Of a DNA stretch of 64,000 nt, positions 56,625 to 64,000 are shown one piece after another. Position numbers and translations under genes: made by a program. Positions within the stretch are counted from its first letter, which is position 1. Each line of letters begins with the position of its first letter. The notes under the pieces are model-generated. The model worked only from the letters and a program-made list of their open reading frames with translations, did not search any database and had not been told where the DNA came from. Source of the DNA: Peptoniphilaceae bacterium AM52-5BH (lineage in GTDB: Bacteria > Bacillota > Clostridia > Tissierellales > Peptoniphilaceae); NCBI GenBank assembly GCA_027669155.1, contig JAQEDR010000001.1:71059-135058 (forward strand). Direction: 5' to 3'.

Positions 56625-57157
56625 TGAAAAAAGATGCACTAAAGAAATTTAAAAAGAATAAATATAATATTTATTTAGCTTTGATAGGATTCTTTCTCAT
56701 TTTGCTTATGACTTTCTTTGTAAAAAACAAAATTGCTGATTACAATTTGAGAAAGCACGATAGGGAAATTGTAATCATTAAAGACAGTGAGAATAATCAA
56801 CATTCTTATACTTTAAGAGAAATAAGAAAAATAAAATCTATCAAGAAAAAAGTTAAGCTTGAAAAGGGCTTAGAAGAAGTAGAGCTAACTGGAGTAGCAT
56901 TGGAGAGGCTCTTGGGAGATTTAGGATACAACTTAGAAGAATCTCCAAATCTAATAATAGAAGACTCTGAAGGTAATTATACTACGTTTCCTATGTCTGT
57001 AGCCCTAGAAGTTGATAGAGTTCTCTTAGTATATAAGATAAATAACAAGCCAAATCAAGATTATGATGATGCTATGGGAGCACTTTCATTGATAGATACT
57101 ATTAGTGATAATAAAGAATCTTGGGTAAAGGATGTAAAAGTTTTAGATATTAAATAA
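56624..57157 (+). CDS. Membrane-anchored protein with SUOX-like domain
   Basis: The 177-residue protein has one N-terminal membrane helix (about 16-35) and a short outside domain. Near 70-150, LTGVALERLLGDLGY, IIEDSEGNYTTFPMSVA and DDAMGALSLI recall the molybdopterin-oxidoreductase (sulfite-oxidase) fold, but no Cys for cofactor binding is present. It is probably a small binding domain without cofactor. The assignment is tentative. The MITE-like element begins at its stop codon. Confidence 0.5.
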   Translation: MKKDALKKFKKNKYNIYLALIGFFLILLMTFFVKNKIADYNLRKHDREIVIIKDSENNQHSYTLREIRKIKSIKKKVKLEKGLEEVELTGVALERLLGDLGYNLEESPNLIIEDSEGNYTTFPMSVALEVDRVLLVYKINNKPNQDYDDAMGALSLIDTISDNKESWVKDVKVLDIK

Positions 57158-57270
57158 TAAGGCTATTGCAAATTAAAATCAGCTAGTTCAAACTTACATA
57201 ATTTATAAGACTCAAACAAAGCCTTAAAAAATATTGTAAGTTAAGAGGTTGGTCTTGCAGTAGTCTCATT
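57156..57270. mobile_element. MITE-like palindromic element, copy 2
   Basis: A 115-nt gap element with arms AATAAGGCTATTGCAAA (57156-57172) and, on the reverse complement, AATGAGACTACTGCAAG (57270-57254): 13 of 17 match and all four changes are transitions. Inner AACTTACA (57191-57198) pairs with TGTAAGTT (57235-57242). The ends resemble IS terminal repeats of the TGTTGCAAA type. There is no ORF. Copy 1 is at 5195-5339. Its right end lies 30 nt before mutS. Confidence 0.6.
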
Positions 57271-57300
57271 TTATTTATAGATTAATTAGAAGGAGTTCAA

Positions 57301-59907
57301 ATGAAAAACGAATTTAAATACGATAAACTTACTCCTATGTTAAAGCACTATGTGGATGTTAAGAATGATTTCAAAGATGCAATACTCTTATATAGGGTGG
57401 GAGATTTTTATGAGACTTTCTTTGATGATGCAATAATTACCAGCAAGGCTCTTTCTCTTACACTAACAGGCAAAGAGTGTGGCCATGAAAAGAAAGCTCC
57501 TATGTGTGGTGTTCCACATCATGTTATAGATAATTATGCCTTTAAACTTGTCAAACAAGGATATAAGGTTGCTTTGTGTGATCAAGTAGAAGATCCGAAA
57601 GAAGCTAAAGGTCTAGTAAAAAGAGCTATAACACGTGTTATAACTCCAGGTACAATTACTGATATGGAGTCTTTAGATAATAGAAAAAATAATTATCTTC
57701 TTTCAATCTTTCAAAACGAATATGGACTGGCCATAAGCTATTGTGACATTTCTACTGGAAAGCTTGTTAGCTTTGAGATAAAAGGATTAAGCTCTTCTAT
57801 AGGTAAAAAAGCAATAGATCAGATAGAGAAAATTAACCCATCAGAAATTCTAATAAACTCTGATTTTAATGACGAGAGTTTAAGAAGATATTTTCTTGAT
57901 GAAGAAATATTTGTAAATTATATACAAAATCCTAAAGATTATATGAATAGGGCTGATCTTATTAGAGATCATTTGGGAGATGATAATCTTAAAAAGATCA
58001 AGAACATGAGGCTATCTATTCTTTCTCTAGCCAATCTTCTAGATTACATTTATAAATACCATAAGGATAATCTAGTTCATATTAATAATATAGATATACT
58101 TGAAATAAATGATTACATGGAGCTAGAAGCAAGTACAAGTAAAAACTTAGAGTTAAGTAAGAACCTAAACAATAATACTAAAGAAAATTCACTTCTAAGC
58201 ATAATAGACAAGGCTGATACTGTAATGGGATCAAGGATGATAAGTGAATATCTAGAAAGACCTCTAATAGATAAAGGAAAAATAGAGAGAAGGTTGGATA
58301 TTGTAGAAGTACTATTTAACGATAGAATTCTTGCTAATAATATATCAAATCTTTTATCAGACGTCTATGACCTAGAACGACTAATAGCTAAAATTTCTTA
58401 TAGGAGAGCTAACGGACGTGACTTTATCTCTCTTAAGAACTCTATTGCCAACATTCCTCAGTTAAAGGAAATGTTAATATCTTATGAGGATACAAATATC
58501 AGTAATATAGGTGAAAACATCCCAGAAGTTAGCGATATATTTAATTTAATAGATAAGGCTATATTAGAGGATCCTCCTATTGCTATAAGTGAAGGAGGCA
58601 TAATAAAGGAATCATTCAATGATGAACTTGATAAACTTAAAGAGTCATCAGCTAATGCTCAGAATTCTTTGATTAAATACGAAAATGAGGAAAAAGAGAA
58701 AACTGGTATTAAAAACTATAAGATCATATTTAATAAAAATAATGGATATTCTATAGAGATAACTAAATCAAACCTAGATAAAGTACCTGCTTCTTACGTA
58801 AGAAAACAAACCTTAAAGAATCAGGAGAGATATACAACCGAAAAGTTAGAAGAAATATCTAGTTTGATTTTAGGTGGTAAGGATAAGATAAATGACTTAG
58901 AGTATAAAATCTTCCAAGATATTCGCGAAAAAGTTTTAAAAAATACAATCAAACTCCAAGCATTAGCTAAAATTCTTGCTACGATAGATACCTTAAATAC
59001 TTTTGCCAAGATTTCTTTGGAAAATTCTTATGTTAGACCGAAGATACGTGAAGATAACATAATTAAAATTAAGGACGGTAGACATCCTGTTATAGAAAGA
59101 AATCTTAAAGAAAATGAATTCATCCCAAATGATACTGATATAGGCGAGGATGATAATCTAATACAGATAATAACTGGACCTAATATGGCGGGAAAATCAA
59201 CCTATATGAGGCAAATGGCTATCATTATTATACTTGCTCAAATGGGATGCTTTGTACCAGCAACTTTTGCAGAAATCTCAATCTGTGATCAAGTCTTCAC
59301 GAGAATTGGGGCGAGTGATAATATTTCAAAAGGTGAATCCACATTTATGCTTGAGATGAATGAAGTAAGTAATATACTTAAGAACGCTACAGAACATTCT
59401 TTTGTAATTCTAGACGAAGTAGGTAGGGGAACTTCTTCTGATGATGGATTAAGTATAGCTATGGCAATTGTCGAATATCTAAGCAAGAACAAAAGGGTAA
59501 AGACTGTTTTTGCAACACACTTCCATGAGCTTACCGTGCTAGAAAATGAGCTAGCCAATGTGAAAAATCTTAAAATAGAAATATTAGAAGAGAATAATAA
59601 TCTTGTATTTTTAAGAAAGATAAGCGAAGGTAAGTCTGATAGGTCATACGGAATAGAGGTTGCTAAATTAAGTGGTCTTCCAGATGAAATAATCGACAAT
59701 GCCAAGGTAATTATGGATAAACTTTCTACTGATGATTTCTATGATCTTGACAAGAAAAAAGAAATATCAACATCCATGGAGGAGATTTCTAAGCAAAAAC
59801 TAGAAGAAGTTAAGAAAGAAGCATCAAATATTGATATAAATAACCTGACTCCTATGGAAGCAATAAATTCTTTAAGTAATCTATTAAATAAGATTGGTGA
59901 GCTTTGA
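57301..59907 (+). CDS. mutS: DNA mismatch repair protein MutS
   Basis: The 868-residue protein has the mismatch-binding domain with YRVGDFYETFFDDA (the GxFxE wedge; here DFYETFF), connector and lever regions, and the ABC ATPase with TGPNMAGKSTYMRQ, LDEVGRGTSSDDG and FATHFHELTVLE. Length is normal. AGAAGGAG precedes the start. It is co-expressed with mutL through a TGATG overlap. Confidence 0.97.
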   Translation: MKNEFKYDKLTPMLKHYVDVKNDFKDAILLYRVGDFYETFFDDAIITSKALSLTLTGKECGHEKKAPMCGVPHHVIDNYAFKLVKQGYKVALCDQVEDPKEAKGLVKRAITRVITPGTITDMESLDNRKNNYLLSIFQNEYGLAISYCDISTGKLVSFEIKGLSSSIGKKAIDQIEKINPSEILINSDFNDESLRRYFLDEEIFVNYIQNPKDYMNRADLIRDHLGDDNLKKIKNMRLSILSLANLLDYIYKYHKDNLVHINNIDILEINDYMELEASTSKNLELSKNLNNNTKENSLLSIIDKADTVMGSRMISEYLERPLIDKGKIERRLDIVEVLFNDRILANNISNLLSDVYDLERLIAKISYRRANGRDFISLKNSIANIPQLKEMLISYEDTNISNIGENIPEVSDIFNLIDKAILEDPPIAISEGGIIKESFNDELDKLKESSANAQNSLIKYENEEKEKTGIKNYKIIFNKNNGYSIEITKSNLDKVPASYVRKQTLKNQERYTTEKLEEISSLILGGKDKINDLEYKIFQDIREKVLKNTIKLQALAKILATIDTLNTFAKISLENSYVRPKIREDNIIKIKDGRHPVIERNLKENEFIPNDTDIGEDDNLIQIITGPNMAGKSTYMRQMAIIIILAQMGCFVPATFAEISICDQVFTRIGASDNISKGESTFMLEMNEVSNILKNATEHSFVILDEVGRGTSSDDGLSIAMAIVEYLSKNKRVKTVFATHFHELTVLENELANVKNLKIEILEENNNLVFLRKISEGKSDRSYGIEVAKLSGLPDEIIDNAKVIMDKLSTDDFYDLDKKKEISTSMEEISKQKLEEVKKEASNIDINNLTPMEAINSLSNLLNKIGEL

Positions 59908-61745
59908 TGACTATATTAAAACTAGATGATAAAACAATCGAAAAAATCGCTGCTGGTGAAGTCATAGAATCTCCCGTATCTATTGTCAAAGAACTAGTAG
60001 AAAATTCTATAGATGCAGGGGCCGATAGCATAACAGTGGAGATTAAAAACGGTGGCAAGACTTATATAAGAGTTACAGACAATGGTTCAGGCATAAGTAA
60101 AAATGAAATAGAGCTTGCCTTTAGTAAGCATGCGACATCAAAAATCCGCGACTTTAATGACTTATATGATATATACTCCCTTGGCTTTAGGGGAGAAGCC
60201 TTGGCAAGTATTGTTAGTGTTAGTGAAGTAACAGCTATTAGTAAGACAAAAGATGAGATGGTGGGTACTAAGATTAATTTTAACAATGGAGAGAAAACTC
60301 TTACAAGCATTGCCACAAATGTAGGAACCAGCATCGTAGTGAAAGATTTATTTAGAGATATACCAGTCAGAAGGAGATTTCTAAAATCAGACATTGTCGA
60401 ATCCAATCATATAAGTAAACTTATGTATGCCATAGCAATAGGATACCCTGAAATTTCTTTTAAATTCATTAAGAACGAGAATATTGAATTTTCAACAATA
60501 AAAAATGAAGATATAAAAATAAGGATAGCAAAGCTTTTGGATGATAAGCTCGAAGATCATCTAATCAAAATTTCAGATAACAATGAAATATATAATCTTG
60601 ATGGATTTATATCCAATAACAACTATTATAGAGGAAATAGATCCTTACAGTACATTTACATCAATAATAGACTTGTTGAAAGTGAACTAATCAGAGATAG
60701 GATAGAAATAGCCTATAGAGGAAACATACCTAATGGAAGATTCCCAGTTTTCTTCCTTTATATAAAAACTAATCCTAAAAATATCGATATCAATGTCCAT
60801 CCAAATAAGAGAGTTATTAAATTTTCTTACGAAGATCAATTGATCGATCTTATAGATTCAAGTATCAGTAAATTTATAAATGCATCTTATGGAGTAAAAG
60901 AAATAAGCATTAAAGAAAATAATAAGAATGATCTTATGGATTTTTCTGATTATGCTCAAATCCTAAATAACTACAATAATACACAATCTCTTGTAAAAGA
61001 AAGTTCATTTGACAACATATATGATACAGATAAAAATGAGTCTTACGATGATTATGAAGATAATAGCTTTTTTAATAGTAAAACAGAATTAAGTTTTGAA
61101 GAGGAAGAAAAATATGTAGAAGAAGGACTAAATGAGGGCAAGATTATAGAAAAAACATTTGACGAAAATAGTTATATTGAAGATTTTGAATATTTAAACT
61201 ATAAATGTTCAATATTTGCTAGATACTCTATATTTGAAAGGAAGAATAAACTTTTCATCTTAGATCATAGGAGAGCTACAGAAAAGATTAACTTTAACAA
61301 GTTCTTAAATCAGTTTGAAAATAAAACGATAGATGAACAACTTCTCATTGATCCCTTAATAATAAACTTAAGTAAATTTGATATTGATAGATTCAGTGAA
61401 AAGAAAGATATCATAAATAGACTGGGATTTGATGCGGAAATCATAGGAGATAGGTCAATAATAATTCGTTCAGTTCCTTTCATTTTTTCTATACCCGAAG
61501 AGGATAAGTTCTTTTACGACTTATTAGACTTGGATTACAGCAGAGATACAGACTATTTATATAAGAAGCTTAGGAAATTAAATCTCTCCCTATCCTTTAG
61601 AAAAGGAGACAAAATAAATGAAGAAGAGGCATACGAACTTATAAGTAAGTTGAAAGTATTAGAAAATCCCTACACAACCTATGATGGTAAGGCAGTTCTT
61701 GTAAAGATTGATGAAAAAGATGTGGAGAAATATTTTGAAAGATAG
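59907..61745 (+). CDS. mutL: MutL with degenerate C-terminal endonuclease site
   Basis: The 612-residue protein starts at ATG 59907, overlapping the mutS stop. The N-terminal GHKL ATPase is intact (LVENSIDAGADS, DNGSGIS, LGFRGEALAS). In MutL proteins of bacteria without MutH the C-terminal domain nicks DNA and has DQHAxxE, a Cys motif SCxxAIK and CPHGRP. Here these positions read LDHRRATEK (453-460), LSLSFRKGDK (560-569) and TTYDGKAV (590-597). The first Asp and the Glu remain, but the His and both Cys motifs are lost. It probably cannot nick DNA by the known route. Confidence 0.9.
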   Translation: MTILKLDDKTIEKIAAGEVIESPVSIVKELVENSIDAGADSITVEIKNGGKTYIRVTDNGSGISKNEIELAFSKHATSKIRDFNDLYDIYSLGFRGEALASIVSVSEVTAISKTKDEMVGTKINFNNGEKTLTSIATNVGTSIVVKDLFRDIPVRRRFLKSDIVESNHISKLMYAIAIGYPEISFKFIKNENIEFSTIKNEDIKIRIAKLLDDKLEDHLIKISDNNEIYNLDGFISNNNYYRGNRSLQYIYINNRLVESELIRDRIEIAYRGNIPNGRFPVFFLYIKTNPKNIDINVHPNKRVIKFSYEDQLIDLIDSSISKFINASYGVKEISIKENNKNDLMDFSDYAQILNNYNNTQSLVKESSFDNIYDTDKNESYDDYEDNSFFNSKTELSFEEEEKYVEEGLNEGKIIEKTFDENSYIEDFEYLNYKCSIFARYSIFERKNKLFILDHRRATEKINFNKFLNQFENKTIDEQLLIDPLIINLSKFDIDRFSEKKDIINRLGFDAEIIGDRSIIIRSVPFIFSIPEEDKFFYDLLDLDYSRDTDYLYKKLRKLNLSLSFRKGDKINEEEAYELISKLKVLENPYTTYDGKAVLVKIDEKDVEKYFER

Positions 61746-62682
61746 ATTAATTGTAATTACGGGTCCTACAGCTAGTGGTAAAAGCGATATAGCAATAAAT
61801 TTGGCGAAAAGTCTCGACTCAATGATTATATCGGCTGATAGTCAACAAGTATATCGCTATATGGACATAGGTACTGATAAGATTAATGATGTTTTTGATG
61901 TAGATCATTTTATGCTTAATATAGTTGATCCCAATGAAGAGTTTTCGGTAGAAGATTTCTCCAAAGAAGCAAAATCTCTTGTAAAAAAAATTAATCAAAA
62001 TATGAGAATACCAATAGTTACAGGTGGTACAGGCTTCTATATCGATTCTTTGATTTTTGACATGAATTATGGAAGAGTCGAAAAAAATCAAGCCTATAGA
62101 GATGAACTACAGCAAGTTGCACAAGAAAAGGGGAACGAATATCTTTACAAAAAGCTAGAATCCCTTGATCCTGAAACTAGCAAAAGATACCACCATAATG
62201 AAGTTAATAGGGTTATAAGAGCCCTTGAGATATATAAGGTCAGTGGTGATATTCCTTCAAAGATTAGAACTGGTGAGAGAAGGCTAAACGATAAGGTAGA
62301 CCCCTTAGTTTTCTTCTTAAATTACGATAATAGAGATATACTATATAATAGAATAAACCAAAGAGTATTAGAAATGGTTAATATGGGATTAGTTGACGAA
62401 GTTAGAGATTTAACTTATAGATTTAAGCTTGATAGTAAGTCCCAGTCTATGTCCGCAATTGGTTATAAAGAAGTATTAAAATATATTGATAATGATATAA
62501 GTCTAGATGAAATGATTAATTTAATTCAAAAAAACACTAGACATTATGCTAAAAGACAGATAACATGGATGAAAAAATACTTGAATTATCCATTTACTTA
62601 TGAAATCAAAATGGATGAATTAAATAAAAAAGACGCAAGTGATATAATTTTAAGTGTTGTTAAGGAAGTATATGAATTATAA
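61735..62682 (+). CDS. miaA: tRNA dimethylallyltransferase
   Basis: The 315-residue enzyme adds dimethylallyl to A37 of tRNAs reading UNN codons. The start is TTG 61735: GTGGAG lies 8 nt upstream, and MKDRLIVITGPTASGKSDI follows with the P loop. ISADSQQVYRYMDIGT, TGGTGFYIDSLI and RQITWMKK are conserved. Length matches B. subtilis MiaA. The mutS-mutL-miaA order is common. Confidence 0.96.
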   Translation: MKDRLIVITGPTASGKSDIAINLAKSLDSMIISADSQQVYRYMDIGTDKINDVFDVDHFMLNIVDPNEEFSVEDFSKEAKSLVKKINQNMRIPIVTGGTGFYIDSLIFDMNYGRVEKNQAYRDELQQVAQEKGNEYLYKKLESLDPETSKRYHHNEVNRVIRALEIYKVSGDIPSKIRTGERRLNDKVDPLVFFLNYDNRDILYNRINQRVLEMVNMGLVDEVRDLTYRFKLDSKSQSMSAIGYKEVLKYIDNDISLDEMINLIQKNTRHYAKRQITWMKKYLNYPFTYEIKMDELNKKDASDIILSVVKEVYEL

Positions 62683-63949
62683 AGAAATATATGAAAATTT
62701 TAAAATAGATAATGATTTTGACGAAGAAATAAAACAAATAGAGAAAAAATTACAAGATAAATTTCTAAAAATAGATGAAATATCAGAATACAATCAGCTA
62801 AAAGTATTAAAAGCTTTTAAAGGCAATGATCTACAAACCTCTGATTTTATGCAATCTACAGGTTATGGTTATGCAGACACAGGAAGAGATAAAATAGAAG
62901 CTATTTTCTCAGATATATTTAAGGCTGAGGATTCCTTGGTACGTCCAAGTATTGTATCCGGAACTCATGCCTTATCAATCGTCTTATTTGCCCTACTAAA
63001 AGCAGGAGATAAGATGGTTGCTATAACAGATGATCCTTACGATACTATGCAACAGGTAATAGGTATTGCAGGAAATAAAAAGGGAAATCTTATTGAAAGA
63101 GGAATCAAATATGATAAACTTGAACTAGATTCATACAATAGAATACAATATGATAAAATTGGCAATCATGTGGACGATAAAACAAGGCTTGTACTTATAC
63201 AAAGGTCAACTGGCTATACCCAAAGAAGAGCCTTTACTATAGAGGAAATCAAAAAGGCAATAGATTATGTAAGAAAGGCTAATCCAAATACTATAATCTT
63301 TGTTGACAATTGTTATGGCGAATTTACCGAAACAATTGAGCCTATCGAAGTCGGCGCTGATATTCTCGCTGGATCATTAATCAAAAATCTTGGAGGAGGC
63401 ATAGCTATTACAGGTGGGTACATCTGTGGTAAGAAAGATTTAGTAGAATATTGTGCCAATCACTTAACTGCTCCTGGTATAGGAAAGGACGAAGGCTTGA
63501 GTTTTGGTACCAACAGGCTTGTAGCAGAAGGATTGTATTTCGCACCTCACATTGTAAAGGAAGCAATGAAAGTTGCCTTACTTTTTGCCCATACCTTTAC
63601 AAACTTATCATACGAAGTAATCCCAAAAATTGATGATCCAAGGTCTGATATAGTTCAGTCTATTATTTTAGAAGACCCAGAAAAGGTAAAAGTATTCTGT
63701 AAGGCAATTCAAGAAGCATGTAGCGTTGATTCTAATTTCGTGCCAGAAGCCTTCCCAATGCCAGGTTATGAAGATCCAGTAATAATGGCAGCTGGAGGCT
63801 TTGTTGAAGGAGCTACTTCTGAATTATCCGCCGACGGACCACTAAGAGAACCTTACGTAGTGTATTTGCAAGGCGGTTTAAATTATTTCCATGGAAAATT
63901 AGCTTTAAAACTTGTTTTAGATAGATTCAAAAAAGAGAAATTTATATAA
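62672..63949 (+). CDS. YnbB-like PLP enzyme (methionine gamma-lyase family)
   Basis: ATG 62672 has AAGGAAG upstream and lies within the end of miaA; the frame is 425 residues. It has the fold type I PLP enzyme features SGTHALSIVLFALLKAG, IIFVDNCYGEFTE and the PLP lysine in GSLIKNLGGGIAITGGYICG. This is the family once named aluminium-resistance protein (YnbB), next to miaA and usually before glnR in Firmicutes. It probably acts on sulfur amino acids. The substrate is unproven. No promoter or terminator is clear in the last 51 nt. Confidence 0.9.
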   Translation: MNYKEIYENFKIDNDFDEEIKQIEKKLQDKFLKIDEISEYNQLKVLKAFKGNDLQTSDFMQSTGYGYADTGRDKIEAIFSDIFKAEDSLVRPSIVSGTHALSIVLFALLKAGDKMVAITDDPYDTMQQVIGIAGNKKGNLIERGIKYDKLELDSYNRIQYDKIGNHVDDKTRLVLIQRSTGYTQRRAFTIEEIKKAIDYVRKANPNTIIFVDNCYGEFTETIEPIEVGADILAGSLIKNLGGGIAITGGYICGKKDLVEYCANHLTAPGIGKDEGLSFGTNRLVAEGLYFAPHIVKEAMKVALLFAHTFTNLSYEVIPKIDDPRSDIVQSIILEDPEKVKVFCKAIQEACSVDSNFVPEAFPMPGYEDPVIMAAGGFVEGATSELSADGPLREPYVVYLQGGLNYFHGKLALKLVLDRFKKEKFI

Positions 63950-64000
63950 GATAAGTTGTAAAATTAAATGCGACACTAGAATAAAATAGAAAACTCATAC

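Noticed and set aside
63956..63987. Promoter at the end of the window
   Set aside because: TTGTAA and TAAAAT are 20 nt apart and the downstream gene is outside the window, so it cannot be supported.

Overview
The window is an AT-rich chromosomal core segment from a Gram-positive anaerobe of the Firmicutes. Gene order, codon use and several protein families (YtxH, IreB, DUF1292, SepF, YlmH, Prp, RNase J, CvfB) fit Clostridia/Tissierellia. My best guess is a Peptoniphilaceae member such as Anaerococcus; this is inference from protein style and no search was run. About 73 protein genes are packed tightly. Nearly all are on the + strand, usually with 0-15 nt spacing or ATGA/TAATG overlaps. I saw no rRNA, tRNA, CRISPR array, prophage or complete insertion sequence.

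Layout. 0-5.2 kb: envelope/stress proteins (YtxH, DUF948-like), a CcpA-like regulator, HPr and enzyme I of the PTS, and a degenerate APH-fold protein. 5.4-13.4 kb: YitT, a CvfB-like S1 protein whose start codon is ATC, a cytosolic parvulin, a PepD-like pseudo-peptidase, DUF1292, a radical SAM protein, a P-loop protein, a pseudouridine synthase and ROK glucokinase. 13.4-17 kb: response regulator, histidine kinase and a lipoprotein. 17-20.2 kb: RdgB, phosphodiesterase, a membrane protein, a HAD phosphatase and an orphan gene. 20.2-26.5 kb: ruvC-ruvA-ruvB-queA-tgt-yajC, then recJ. 26.5-36 kb: rel-dtd-MBL-aspS-rseC-like-glyA-der-plsY-gpsA. 36-38.6 kb: sepF-ylmH-lspA-ung, converging on a minus-strand RNase H-like gene. 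39.6-46.6 kb: cysteine desulfurase-thiI, then L21 leader-rplU-prp-rpmA-obgE-yhbY-nadD-yqeK-rsfS-comEA. 46.6-54.5 kb: Rrf2 regulator-alaS-ireB-ruvX-DUF1292-fur-rnj-O-methyltransferase-U32. 54.6-56.1 kb: two minus-strand genes (a small acidic protein and pepT). 56.2-64 kb: dut, a membrane protein, mutS-mutL-miaA and a YnbB-like PLP enzyme.

The main themes are sugar uptake control (CcpA/HPr/EI/GlcK), recombination and repair (RuvABC, RecJ, MutSL, Ung, Dut, RdgB), tRNA modification and charging (QueA, Tgt, ThiI, MiaA, AspS, AlaS, Dtd), and ribosome assembly (L21, L27, Prp, Obg, YhbY, RsfS, Der).

I did not find a new multi-gene system. The most interesting signals lie inside ordinary genes and gaps. 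MutL appears to have lost its C-terminal endonuclease site. A PepD homologue and an APH homologue have lost catalytic residues. cvfB appears to have an ATG-to-ATC start codon change. L27 carries an altered Prp cleavage motif. Two intergenic gaps hold related imperfect palindromes that look like miniature mobile elements. Several terminator hairpins directly abut the next start codon.
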